64,000 bases of DNA from Amphibalanus amphitrite (Eukaryota; Arthropoda; Thecostraca; Balanomorpha; Balanidae): the NCBI RefSeq assembly GCF_019059575.1, contig NW_024881976.1, positions 270,001-334,000 of the forward strand, in the 5' to 3' direction. The position numbers were made by a program, and so were the translations under genes. The notes under the pieces were generated by a model, which saw only the letters and a list, made by a program, of their open reading frames with translations, did no database searches and was not told where the DNA came from. This document shows positions 24,215-35,942 of this stretch, piece after piece. Every line of letters begins with the position of its first letter. Position 1 is the first letter of the stretch.

Positions 24215-24970
24215 GGCGAGACCCACTTTTGCTGGAATCACCTTTTTCATTGGGCGCCCTTCTACTGCTGGGGTCGCCTCTCCCTCTCTCCTGCTGAGGT
24301 CACCCCTCATTCTGCTCGGCGAGACTTACTTCTGATTGGCGCTCCTCCTCTGCTGGGGTTTCACTTTTCTGCTGGAGTCTGACATTTCCCTTGCCGGGTA
24401 TGCCCTATTTTTGCTAAAGGCGTCCCACCACCTCTGCTGGGGGCGCCCCCGGCCCCACTGCTGCTGGACGAGCCCAACTTTTGCTCCAGGTGCCCCTTTT
24501 GTATTAGGGCGCCTCTCTTTTTTAGTCATCCCTCTCCCGGTAGGGCGCCCCTTTCTGGTGTGGCGCCCCTTTCTGCTGGGAGCGCTCCTCTTCTTCTGGG
24601 GGCGCCCCACTACTGCTGGACGAGCCCAACTTTTGCTTGAGGTGCCCCATTTATATTGGAGTGCCTCTCTTCTTCTGGAAGCATCCCTCTTCTGCTGGGG
24701 TGTCCTTCTTCTGGTAGGGCACCCCTCTTCTGATGAGGCGCCCCTTTCTGCTGGAGTCGCCCGTGTTCTACTGAGGAAGCTCTTCTACTGGGCGAATCCA
24801 TGCTTGAGGTGCCTCATTCCTACTGGGGGCGCCTCTCCTCCGCTGGGGCGCCAGTCTTATGCTTGACGATCCCAACCTACGTTGGAGGTGCCCTACTTCT
24901 GCCTCGGGCGCTCCACTTTTGCTGAGAAAGTCCCGCTTTTGCCGGGGTGCCCCTTTCACCCATTTTTGGG
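24215..24970. repeat. Imperfect CTGCTGGGGCGCC-type minisatellite
   Basis: An irregular repeat of 15-30 bp built on CTTTTGCTGGGGCGCCCC. Long open frames on both strands follow from it and are not genes. Confidence 0.6.
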
Positions 24971-26089
24971 GGACGATACGACTCGACGCTTCCCAAGCCC
25001 GCAAGCATCACATCACGACGCCGGTCACGAGACGGAATGTAGCCGGGAAATCACCCTCGCCATCTGCTCAAGAGCTTATCGGTGTCGGGCGGCGTGTGGT
25101 GCGCCGCTTAGCCTATGGGGGTGCACTTTGACGTAATGGGGGTGCACTTTCAGGGGATGGGGGTGCACCTGCACCCCCATACATATAGAAAGTTACACCG
25201 CTGTGCCTACCATACAGCTAAATGAAGTAAGTAAACAAACTTAACCCTACTGGCATAAACATACAAGTATTAACAACCAAACTAATAATCCCCTTAAGCA
25301 TATATATCGAATCTATACAGTTATAGCGTAAACCTGTATTCTAGGCCGGCCGGCCGTGGTCACGCTTTTGCGAGGCTTATATCTCAGCAACCACTTGACC
25401 GATTTACATGCAGTAATTTTTGTAGGGTAGCTTCATTCTTTCTACCAAGCATTAGACTATTTGGGGGGGGGGGGCATCGGCCCCCACCTGTAGTATTTTT
25501 GCTGTCGATGGAAAATCGCCTTAGGGGTTCGAAATTTGGCGACTTTTCCTTAGCTAGAGGCGTATCCAGGATCAGTTTCTCGGGGGTAAATCTGGTCGCA
25601 CTTAAAACAAAAATAAATTCAAAACAAACGTGTCCATCTGTATGTGTGCATATGCCCTAGAGACAGTATTGCGGTACAGTGTGCATTCAGGCGGTGATAC
25701 GGCAGACGCGGCACTGCGGCACAGCGTCCATTCAGGCGCTTGACGCTCCTGCCATCTAGCGAGTAAAAAGGAATGTTTGGGCGGCTATGCGAGCCGCACT
25801 TATTGGGTAGGTATGCGCACTCGATTACCTACCTGGCAATCTTCAAGAGAACAACCTTTCACCATTTACAGCATTAATAATATCCATGATATTGAACAAA
25901 CGAATGTGATAGAATACAATTAGAGTAGTTTACAGTGCTCATGTTAAGAACGTAGGTATGTTATGTTACGACTTACTGGTGGTTATAGGAATGCATTAGA
26001 GTAAGGTGGGAATAGAGCCTATGAGAAGGGTATGGGAAGGGTGTAGGTAGGGTATAGGTAGGGTAGGACATGTATATGGGTAGAATAGC

Positions 26090-27150
26090 GCTTTTTTGCG
26101 GCGTTCCCGATTGGCGGCGGGCGGGCGGGCGGTGCGGGCGATTTTCATTTTTGTGGCGTTTGCGGTTGGCGGCGGGCGGGCGGGCGCACGATGCGGGCGG
26201 TTTTCATTTTTCGAGGCGTTTGCGGTTGGCGGCGGTCGGGCGGGCGGTTTTCATCTTTTGTGGCGTTTGTAGTTGGCGGCGGGTGGGCGTGCGATGCGGG
26301 TGGTTTTTATTTTTTGCGGCGTTTGTGGTTGGCGGCGGGCGGGCGTGCGATGCGGGCGGTTTTTATTTTTTGCGGCGTTTGCGGTTGGCGGCAGGCGGGA
26401 GCGCGATGCGGGCGGTTTTTATTTTTTGCGGCGCTTGCGGTGTTGTTTGCGGTTGGAGGCGGTCGTTTTTACTTTTGCGGCGTTTGCGGTTGGCGGCGGG
26501 CGGGCGGGCGCACGATGCGGGCGGTTTTCATTTTTTCGAGGCGTTTGCGGTTGGCGGCGGTCGGGCGGGCGGTTTTTATTTTTTGCGGCGTTTGTGGTTG
26601 GCGGCGGGCGGGCGTGTGATGCGGGCGGTTTTTATTTTTGCGGCGTTTGTGGTTGGCGGCGGGCGGGCGTGCGATGCGGGCGGTTTTTATTTTTTGCCGA
26701 GTTTGCGGTTGGCGGCGGGCGGGCGCGCGATGCGGGCGGTTTTTATTTTTTGAGGCGTTTGCGGCGTTGTTTGCGGTTGGAGGCGGTCATTTTTACTTTT
26801 GCGGCGTTTGCGGTTGGCGGCGGGCGGGCGGGCGCACGATGCGGGCGGTTTTCATTTTTTCGAGGCGTTTGCGGTTGGCGGCGGTCGGGCGGGCGGTTTT
26901 CATTTTTTTGCGGCGTTTGTGGTTGGCGGCGGGCGTGCGTGCGATGCGGGCGGTTTTTATTTTTTGCGGCGTTTGTGGTTGGTGGGCGTGCGATGCGGGC
27001 GGTTTTTATTTTTTGCGGCGTTTGCGGTTGGCGGCGGGCGGGCGATGCGGGCGGTTTTTTGTGGCGTATGCGGTGTTGTTTTGCGGTTGGAGGCGGTCGT
27101 TTTTTTATTTTTGCGGCGTTTGCGGTTGGCGGCGGGCGGGCGTTTTTTTT
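26090..27150. repeat. GC-rich minisatellite, about 58-bp period, block 1
   Basis: The unit is GCGGCGTTTGCGGTTGGCGG, then CGGGCGGGCGTGCGATGCGG, then GCGGTTTTTATTTTTT. It gives long but meaningless frames (GGRACDAGGFYF). Confidence 0.92.
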
Positions 27151-28775
27151 TTTACTGATTCCGTGTCCAAACTTTGGGATCCGTAGTGCTCCTCGAAAAA
27201 CCATACCTACCTACTATACAATTAAATGAAGTAACTATCAAACTCAACCCTACTTATATAAACATACAAGTTTTGACAACCAAACTAATGGCCCCATCAG
27301 CGATATCTATCCAAACGTACAGTTATCGCGAAAACCTGTATTCTAGTAAGAATTAAATTTGCTGATCATACAAGAGGAAGTACCTAAACAAATATCGCTA
27401 ATAATGCTCTTGATTTTTGCTTGGAGGATGACATTCCAAAGCCAAAAATGTAAACAATCGGCAGCAAGCCGCGCAGCACAGTTCAAGTTACTGGCGTGTG
27501 TGGGTTTTATTGGATTTTGAATTTATATTAATTTTTCTTCCAAGTTACTTCTCATTAAATATTGCTCACATTAAATATTTGTTCACATCTTCTACGCAAT
27601 TCTGGGGTGGTTCAGAGCAAATATAAATAAAGCCGAACAAGAAATGGCATTACCTGAGGGCTGAGGCACCTATCTAACTACCGATCACTGATGATAGCAA
27701 GGAGCACGGCAGACTAGCCGACAAGTTATCTGAAATATTAATTGAATCAAGTTTTAAATAATCGAAGGGGCTACCGACGACTTCAAATATGGAGAATATT
27801 TCGGAATCATTCGGCAGACTGAACCTGAACGGAAGCGGGAAGCCGGTGATAAATTGAATCATTTGGCCACAACACAAGAGAAATATGGACATTGGACAGC
27901 ATATGGGTACTGCAAAGAAATAGTAAAAGTGGGCGATGAAAACGAATGTAATGAAGCGTTGTGACTTGTGATGCAACATGCTGGGCATGTCAATCAAGGC
28001 GTTGCTGGCTGGACTGGACTTCAGTTCTTCCTCTCGCCCTCACCAGCTATTTACTTCCTCTTCGGTAAAACGCTGTATAAAGAGCACGGTGTAATAATCA
28101 CGGTGAGAAAGATTTGAAACGCTTTTGGACTTTTGTGTTATCAAAATACATTGTGAACTGTCGTTCTTTTTTAAGTGGAAAACTCAATGTAATCGGGAAT
28201 GCGAATGAAAAAAGGAATTCCCTGTTGTGTTTCTGCATGATGGGGTGATTTTAATCGCAGTGATCCCACGATGAGATAAGCCTTATAAAAATAGCTGTTC
28301 TGGGGTTTAATTTCAATATGAGCCCTGACACATGATACCCTATATATCCAGCAAGAAATAACCATTATGACCTCTAAAACTTTTTGCGTAGCCAGTGGCA
28401 TGTTTTTATCATACGTTTTATCGACGAAGTCATTAAATTTGTAACATTATCATGCAAAAAAATTGATATATGCCAAGCTGTTTCTCAAAGTATGCCACAA
28501 AAAGTAGCATACTTTCAATGCCAGCAAACTCGGCAAACAGCTGTTGAAAAAGCAGATCGGCGTACCAGAGGTACCTCAAATGTAATAGTATGCCAAAAAA
28601 CGACGGACTTATGCAGTCATACTTTGTCTTGGTCTTGAATAAGTATCCCATTACGAAGTTTGGTGAAACTGAATATGTCCTAATATGCCAAAAGTGAATA
28701 TGTACGCCGCCGTAATGGAATATATTCACTTGGTGAAATCGGGCCCAGGTCGCGTTATAAACAGACCCCACCAGG

Positions 28776-30440
28776 GCCCGATTTCACCAAGTGAATATAT
28801 TCTTGGTGTACTTTGGAAAAGTACACCGACAAAGTACGACGATAATACTATTCGGTTTCGCCACAGGAATATATTCAATACGCCCGCTTTACGTACTTTG
28901 GGAGCCACCGGCGCGCATGCATATATCTTTTCTTGTCGGGGACATGCAATCACTATATTTTTCCGTATTTAAAGTCGACGAGCTTAAATGCTCAGATATA
29001 CAATATTATGGAAAAAAATTCTAGCTACGCTAATGCTACGCTAATAAGAATTAAATTTGCTGATCATACAAGAGGAAGTACCTAAACAAATATTGCTAAT
29101 AATGCTCTTGATTTTTGCTGGGAGTATGACATTCCAAAGTCAAAAATGTAAACAATCGGCAGCAAGCCGCGCAGCACAGTTGACGTTACTGGCGTGTGTG
29201 GGTTTTATTGGATTTTGAATTGATATTAATTTTTTCTTCCAAGTTACTTCTCATTAGATATTGCTTCAATATTTGTTCACATCTTCTACGCAATTCTGGA
29301 GTGGTTCAAAGCAAATATAAATAAAGTCTAACAAGAAATGGCATTACTTGAGGCACCTATCTTATATCTAACTACCGATCACTGACGATAGCAAGGAGCA
29401 CGGCCGACTAGCCGACAAGTTATCTGAAATATTACTTGAATCAAGTTTTTAAATAATCGAAGGGTCTACCGACGACTTCAAATATGGATAATATTTCGGA
29501 ATCATTCGGCAGACTGAACCTGAACGGAAGCGGGAAGCCGGTGATAAATTGAATCATTTGGCCACAACACACACAAAAAAAATATGGACATTGGACAGCA
29601 TATGGGTACTGCAAAGAAATAGCAAAAGTGGGCGATGAAAACGAATGTAAACGAATGCGTTGTGACTTGTGATGCAACATGCTGGGCATGTCAACAAGGC
29701 GTTGCTGGACTGGACTTCAGTCCTTCCTCTCGCCCTCGCCAGTTATTTACTTCCTCTTCGGTAAAACGCTGTATAAAGAGCACGGTGTAATAATCACGGT
29801 GAGAAAGATTTGAAACGCTTTTGGCCTTTTGTGTTATCAAAATACAATGTGAACTGTCGTTTTTTTTTTTAGTGGAAAACTCAATGTAATCGGGAATGCG
29901 AATGAAAAAAGGAATTCCCTTTTGTGTTTCTGCATGATGGGGTGATTTTAATCGCAAGATGCCACGATGAGATAAGCCTTATAAAAATAGCTGTTCTGGG
30001 GTTTAATTTCAATATAAGCCCTGACACACGATACCCTATATATCCAGCAAGAAATAACCATTATGACATCAAACACTTTTTGCGTAGCCTGTGGCATGTT
30101 TTTATCATACGTTGCATCGACGAAGTCATTAAATTTGTAACATTATCATACAAAAAAATTGATGTATGCCAAGCTGTTTTTCAAAGTATGCCACAAAAAG
30201 TAGCATACTTTCAATGCCAGCAAACTCGGCAAACAGCTGTTGAAAAAGCAGATCGGCGTACCAGAGGTACCTCAAATGTAATAGTGTGCCAAAAAACGAC
30301 GGACTTATGCAGTCATACTTTGTCTTTGTCTTGAATAACTATCCCTGTACGGAGTTTGGTGAAACTGAATATGTCATAATATGCCAAAAGTGAATATGTA
30401 CGCCGCCGTAATGGAATATATTCACTTGGTGAAATCGGGC
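28776..30440. mobile_element. GCCCGATTTCACC element, copy 2, complete
   Basis: A 27-bp terminal inverted repeat starts GCCCGATTTCACCAAGTGAA, with the 5-bp direct repeat CCAGG at 28771-28775 and 30441-30445. Length 1665 bp. Only short broken frames are inside. The flanks on both sides are pieces of the family C right terminus. Confidence 0.83.
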
Positions 30441-30916
30441 CCAGGGCGCGGGTTAAAGCGATTATTACTGTTGCTCTAATGGTCGCAGCCCCCAATAGCA
30501 AACCGTTCCAACCATAGAGATCTTATAATATAGAGATGCCCTGGTACTAAAAAACCTAACGTTTTTTGGGCGTTTTCTAAGCAAGAAATTACGCTTTTTG
30601 AATATCGTGATTTGTGTTTGTACCCTCCTCTAAATAGAAAATGAATGATAATAATTCGTGTTCTTGATTACATATATGAAGTGTATGAAAAAATAAAGGA
30701 TCACATCAGTATACTAAACGCTTTTGTTGCGATAATTTATTATGTTCTCGGACACGTCGGACACATCCCAGAATATGTGGAATTGAAGTTGACGTTGGGA
30801 TAGCATTGGAGTAGCGCTGTATTTTCCAAAGCTCGTTACTTGATTTCTATATTCGGCTCCCGGTACTCGGGTGTGTTCATAGGTTTCATGTGAAATTTAC
30901 CGTTGAAAATGGTAAC

Positions 30917-31815
30917 TTAACCCTCGCCCGCATAGGGGGGGGGGGGGTCGAACGAACGGTCGAACGGACCCCCCCTCGGTTTTTCGCAAATAACTCTCGT
31001 AAAAAGCGGCCGAACGCGACGAAAGTTTCAGTACCCTCGCGTTAATTAATTTTACACCTACCCTGAAATTTTCATGACCCTGACCCTAATGACCTTTGAC
31101 CTGTGACCTACTTTTCGAGACCATGTTTGGCCGGAATCGCGATTCGGCGTATGTCGGCTCGCATTAGCCGCGCGTTTGCAGTCTTTTCGTGGTTTTAAGC
31201 GTTCAAACATGGGATATGATGTTGCTCCCATGCATTAGGGTGGGTGTCAAGGTCACCGGAAGGTCAGGTCAGGTCATTGACCTTTGATGACCTCGGTTCA
31301 CTTTTTCGAGTTTTACATGTTTCTAGGCCAGTTTTTGGAGCTGAATTCGAATTTAGCAACCATATGAACATTTACGAAGTAGTTTTGGCACCTTCGTAAC
31401 ATGTTACAAAGCTGTCAGAGGCGGTTGCCACCTACTACGAATACCCTTACTGGTTGACCTGACCTGACCTGACCCGACCTGGCCTAAATGCATGAAGAAA
31501 TCATCTGTGATCAAAACTAACATGATATTCGTGATAAGCACCCCGAAGAACCCCACAGCAACCACGCTTTACGACTTTCTAACAGGTCCCGATTTTCCCG
31601 ACTTTTGGGTTATTGACCTGACTTGGAAGGTCAACCGATGACCTAGGACCTTAAAATTGGGTATCATCGGCTTCCTCTTGTCACGGGCAACACGCTCGTT
31701 TTTTTCCGCGAAGCTCTAGCTCGATCAGGGGCGAAACGGCAAGGGGGGTCCAACGGACACCCCCCCCCCCTTATACGTTCGCGGCTGGAAAAACACCAAT
31801 ACGGGCGAGAGTTAA
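30917..31815. mobile_element. TTAA element, family A
   Basis: TTAACCCTCGCCCGCATAGG at the left, GGGCGAGAGTTAA at the right; 899 bp. The hairpin G12-TCGAACGAACGGTCGAACGG-C6 is just inside the left end. It contains the perfect IR1 palindrome at 31271-31283. Its right TTAA is also the left TTAA of the next element. Confidence 0.85.
31271..31283. promoter_or_regulatory. IR1 nuclear-receptor-type palindrome
   Basis: AGGTCATTGACCT, two perfect half-sites inverted with a one-base spacer, inside a family A TTAA element. The sequence match is exact; receptor binding is not shown. Confidence 0.4.
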
Positions 31816-32076
31816 CCCGGCCGGGCCCCGGGGGTAATCCCAACCACGGCAGCCCGGGGGGGCGTATTTCGCCCCCTGTCTAACTCCGTGAATAAGGGAG
31901 CTACGGAAACAAAAGCGGTACTAAAAGAAAGGTCCTTACGAGACGATGCTAAACACCTAAAATTGTTGACATCAGATCAATTTTCGAGGTCAGAGGTCAA
32001 GATAAAAGGCAAAATCGTAGAGAGGTCAAAACGAGGTCAAAACCGTAGGCAATACGTAGTAGAGATCTCAAATTAA
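31812..32076. mobile_element. TTAA element, left-end fragment (family C-like)
   Basis: It starts TTAACCCGGCCGGGCC, followed by a G-run hairpin GGGGGGGCGTATTTCGCCCC. There is no matching right end; it stops at the TTAA of the next element. Confidence 0.55.
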
Positions 32077-34220
32077 CCCGCGCCGTGCTGGGGGGCGTTT
32101 TTACGCCCCCCCCCCCCCTCAGGTTTTTCGCGAATATCTCGAAAACGGCGGCGCGCATCGTCGCCGTTTTTGGTACACCTGTTCATACATCATTTCCGCA
32201 CAAAATTTCAGACCCGGGTCGTTCAAGGTCAGGTCACCAGGCCACGTCAAGTGACCTTACCTCAGAAAAAGTTCAAAGGCTCGCTTTAGCTACACCAACT
32301 GAACAATCACTTTGAAACTTTCAGCGATTTATATGAGTAACAGTATGTATAAAATGTATATCTCGGATTATTGATACCTGTGACCTAAGGTCAGGTCAAT
32401 TTTGCGACCTCTCCATTATAAGTCAATGGGAGAAAATTGAAATGCGCCTCTTTTGGACGAATGTCGTTCAAAACGCTCTCAAACATCGGTTTATAGGTAA
32501 ACATGACACACTTAACCCGCGCCCCGCTGGGCTATTCAGCCATACGCGCCCTGCTGGGAGGGGGGGGGGGGGGGCAGATTCTGCCCCCCTGTCTAACTTC
32601 CGAACCGATGGTCGTAGAAAGACGGGGAAAACGGCAATCGAAAGCTCTCATCAAGGCGGATCTTAAGAGCCCAAATTTTTTTGCTTAATTAGGTCAGAGG
32701 TCAGGTCAAGGTCAGGTCAAGGGTACAAAATGCAATTTTCTACAGTATCGGCCTTGCACCGTAGTTGCCGAAGAATGGACTGAGACTGATTGCCCAAAAC
32801 GTGTTCTTAGACTACCAAGACAATATTCGTTGCATACAATGTCATTCAAAGGTCAAGGTCAAGGTCAGGTCAGGTCAGGTCAGGTCACCAAAAACAAAAT
32901 ATAGAAAAGGGCATGTGCGACACATGTTTTATGGGTCATTTTACTCATAGAATTCAATAGGCACACTCAATAAGTGATATGGACCACCTCTGGATGAATT
33001 TCAGGTCGAGGTCAGGTCAAGGTCAGGTTAAGTGAGGTCAAATTTTGAAGTTGGTTGTTAAGGCCTAAAAAGGTGTCTATCTGATGCAGGTTTTCACGTC
33101 GAATCGAATGGTGCTATTTTTGTTTCCGTACGAGGTCTGAACTTCAAAAAAATCATTTTTCAAAATTTTTGTGTGTCGTGACGTCATAAAATTTTGAATA
33201 ACTCCCACATTTTTTAACCAATTCTTCTAAAAATTGGTATGTAGGTGCACATGGACCACGTCTCTGACATATATTCCGGTTTTTTCGATACACTCAAAAT
33301 TTTGGATTTTATAATTATTTTCCCAAAAAAGTCATTTTTTTTAAATTTGGGCCAAAATCCAAAATTTCTAAAAAACCGAGATAGCCATTTGATAGAGCAA
33401 GTAGAATCACGTACAACCTTTTTTGTTACGTCTTGATTCCTTAAAAAATGAAGATGTTAGCGGCGTTTGAAATTTTGCCGTTTTTGAGGCGAAAATGGCG
33501 AACATGACGTCACTAAAACGTCAATTTCTCACAAAATTTCCGACGGATTTCGCTCAAATTTTCAGGGAACGTGTCAAATTGATGTATGATAAGGTACTGT
33601 AAGTTTGACGTCACTGGCGTAACGCGTTTAGAAGTTATTGGCGAAAAACGGGAGGGGGGGCAGATTCTGCCCCCCCAGTGGGGCGCGGGTTAATCGGTAA
33701 AATGCACATGTGACCCCTCTGCATGCCGCTGATGTCATCTCAGGTCATAAACGGTCACCAGCAGTTTTTTTATATAACTTTAGATAGTGACGTGCTAAAG
33801 CAGTGACAACACGTCAGATGTGTTCAGCACGACGATATGGATCGACTGATATGCAACATGACATTTTTCGGTCAGGTCATGACTTTGACCTGAGGTCAAA
33901 TTTTTAAAATGACCTTTCAAGGTCAACAAATATTTCATTCGACGCGTCTCAACGAGAGGAACACGAAACTGGCAAAAATGATGTCGTGGGTCTCTTGAGT
34001 CAAAAGTTATTGCCCGAAAAAACATTTTTTTCGTGAAAACGGCTATTTTTACAGTCTTTGCCCTCTGGAGGCTAAACCGTTGACCTGAGGTCAAATCGGA
34101 AACACTCTTCAGAAAGGTCTGTAAAAGGGCTATCGAATGCGCTTTTCTTCGATGCTGTAGCTCTATTGGTTCCTGAGTTAGCCGTTGGCAGTTTCCAAAA
34201 CTATTGAAAACTTTCTCCAC
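32073..34220. mobile_element. TTAA element, family C, right end missing, with a nested copy
   Basis: It starts TTAACCCGCGCCGTGCTGGG. The interior matches 35633-37724 in inverse direction. It is interrupted at TTAA 32512 by another element and lost about its last 250 bp. Confidence 0.72.
32512..33693. mobile_element. TTAA element, family C, 1182 bp
   Basis: It begins TTAACCCGCGCCCCGCTGGG and ends CCAGTGGGGCGCGGGTTAA. The same snapback sequence GGCAGATTCTGCC is next to both ends. It is nearly colinear with 58534-62116 once that copy's two inserts are removed, and it holds both of that copy's empty sites. Confidence 0.88.
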
Positions 34221-34539
34221 GATATTGCTTCTTTAGATGTTTTTGAACTTAGTGACTGGTTTTGACGATACATCAAGCAAAATTATTCATTGCTTGAACT
34301 GTTTTGTTGCCCAAAGCTGGTCGATTTCTTTCGGCTGTACACTCTTCAAATATATCTGCATGTCATCAATCTATGTTTTTACTTTCTTCTCGAAGCAGTC
34401 TGTGTTCAAGAGCCTCACGAGCTACCTGCGCTCAAAAAAGTTACTTGAAAACCGCCCAAGAAACGGTGCGAAACTGAGTGTTTTAACATTGTATGGGCAT
34501 CTCTATATTATAAGATCTCTATGGTTCCAACTAGGAGCC

Positions 34540-34640
34540 AAAAAGTCGGCCACTCAGGGGGGTTCGAACCGGGCTTCTCCCACCGGCCAATTCACGACAC
34601 GAGCGTTCATCCACTGAGCTACCGAGAATGGTCCTCGTCC
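34540..34640 (-). mobile_element. tRNA-like SINE head (minus)
   Basis: On the minus strand the A box is TAGCTCAGTGGA (34610-34621) and the B box is GGTTCGAACC (34561-34570). The arms do not fold as a tRNA. It faces the next entry head to head. Confidence 0.65.
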
Positions 34641-34728
34641 GCACAAAACAAAATGACATTCACCCGCTGACCGCCAATGACAGTATTGTGACATTTGATC
34701 GCGTTTGACCGCGGCGGGTGGTCGCTGG

Positions 34729-34866
34729 TTTCGGCAGCTCAGTGGATACACGCTAGCGTCGTAGGGTGATCGGTTGGAGAAACCCGGTTCGAACCGTCCC
34801 AGGTGCGCGACTTATTTAATACATTTTGTCTCATTAAATACATTACATTACATTACATTACATTAT
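34729..34866 (+). mobile_element. tRNA-like SINE with ATTAC tail (plus)
   Basis: A box CAGCTCAGTGGA (34735-34746), B box GGTTCGAACCG (34786-34796), ending in about five ATTAC repeats (34839-34865). Confidence 0.75.
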
Positions 34867-35942
34867 TTGTTCCTAGATGGAACGGTTTGCTATTGGTGGC
34901 TGCGACCACACATTAGAGGAACAGTAAGAGTTGCTTAAAGCTGGGACGCCGCGTTATCCAAAAACCCCAGTTCCCACGTCTCTGGACGATTGCTGTGCGA
35001 AATAATAGACACCAATGAGCTCAATCAAGGCCTTAATACTCATCTGTTAAAAACAATGTAGCTCCGCAACTCGATGCACGTGTAATATAAATTCTATCGG
35101 CTGTCCCAATGCCGCGTTTAAGTGTGTCGTAATGTGCATGGCAAGTATGATGATGGGCGCTGTCTTGGGGATAGGACATTGTAACAACTGCTTTAGCACA
35201 ATTGTTAGGTAGAATAATTGACGCCTTGAGACGCGAAAGTTAACTACACTCGCTCAGCCGCGCGATGGTCCGTGCTCTCACCCCACCTCACTCCCCAGCC
35301 CTCGCCAGCCGCCGCGACGCGCCGACCCGAGCCATGCCTCCGGGCTCGGCCCTCACCGCTGCGCTGACGTCACAGGCGGCCCACATCGCCTTCCAGCCAC
35401 CGACCCAGACCGGTGGCATATGGTGTGGGTTGGCTGTGCCGCTTGACAAGTAAGTAAAGCGGCACAGTCTACCGGTACCAGGCGGCTGCTGCCAATGCTG
35501 AGCCATAGGAACCCGGTAGATAAAGAGTTGTAGAACATCAATCTGCCCCGAGTGTACCCCCTCGAAATTTCGCACGTGCAAGGCCCACCCTCTCGCTCGC
35601 TCCGTTAGTCGCCCCAAAAGGCGTTATACTGGTTAACCCGCGCCCGGCTGGGGTCCTGGATTTCCACGCCCTGCTGGGGGGTGTTTGAAAACCCCCCTTG
35701 TAACTCGGCTCCTGGGCCACGTAGCGATACGCGGAAGGCGGCGTTCGAAAGAGCGTCAAAAATAATGACGAAATAACTTCGGTCAATTTTTTGGTCAGGT
35801 CAAAGGTCAGGTCACCAGAGGTCATTGAAGGCAAAATTTCGCCGATTTCCAGGTCGAATGTCGAAAATTTCCAAGAAGCCAACGCATAACTCGGGAACCA
35901 ATAGAGCTACAGCGCCGCGGAAAAGCGCATTCGATAGCCCTA

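Larger units (their letters stand above)
20578..27346 (+). mobile_element. Helitron-like tandem array 1 (three units)
   Basis: It starts TCTATATTATG and ends CTAG preceded by a hairpin (ACAGTT..AACCTGT). It is inserted between A (20577) and T (27347). The uninterrupted sequence GCTAATAAGAATT is present in copy 2 near 29041. Internal unit ends with CTAG are at 21707-21710 and 25341-25344. No Rep/helicase coding was found, so it is non-autonomous. It carries the duplicated 22312-23012 block and a GC minisatellite. Confidence 0.75.
20325..28744. mobile_element. GCCCGATTTCACC element, copy 1, split by a Helitron array
   Basis: The left piece 20325-20577 and right piece 27347-28744 together match copy 2 (28776-30440). 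The ends are GCCCGATTTCACCAAGTG and its inverse. CCAGG flanks both sides (20320-20324 and 28745-28749). No recognisable transposase. Confidence 0.8.
19159..30456. mobile_element. TTAA element, family C, swollen by nested insertions
   Basis: The left end TTAACCCGCGCCCTGGTGGG starts at 19159. The matching right end CCAGGGCGCGGGTTAA is at 30441-30456, after two copies of another element and a Helitron array. The right arm of the host inverted repeat has the empty TTAA at 34935-34938. Without inserts the element would be about 1.2 kb. It has a G-run/C-run hairpin at the left end and many GACCTGACCT motifs. Confidence 0.75.
30513..34523. mobile_element. TIR element with 8-bp TSD, CATAGAGATC family, copy 2
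   Basis: The terminal inverted repeat starts CATAGAGATCTTATAATATA and is perfect over 29 bp. The exact direct repeat GTTCCAAC is at 30505-30512 and 34524-34531. The near-empty site GATGGAAC (one mismatch) is in the right arm of the host repeat at 34876-34883. It contains four TTAA-type elements and no intact transposase. Confidence 0.87.
15845..35568. repeat. Inverted repeat of about 700 bp per arm, left arm split by three insertions
   Basis: The left arm lies in four pieces: 15845-15913, 18597-19162, 30453-30512 and 34524-34545. The right arm is continuous and inverted at 34870-35568. Both contain GGCTCAGCATTGGCAGCAG, the ACCGGTAGACTGTGCCGC block, and GCAAACCGTTCCA. Each break coincides exactly with the ends of a TIR element. 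The loop holds two head-to-head tRNA-like sequences. Confidence 0.85.

Noticed and set aside
24149..25004. Long frames of 77-176 codons on both strands
   Set aside because: They lie over an imperfect CTGCTGGGGCGCC repeat, and strand-symmetric open frames point to composition, not coding.
26070..27229. Frames up to 318 codons with GGRACDAGGFYF repeats
   Set aside because: They follow from a GC-rich 58-bp minisatellite, appear in all three plus frames, and recur at 46.1, 50.6 and 55.7 kb with no splice or start signals.
27674..30334. Short frames inside the GCCCGATTTCACC element copies as a transposase
   Set aside because: They are broken, differ between the two copies, and show no DDE or other catalytic pattern that I could recognise.
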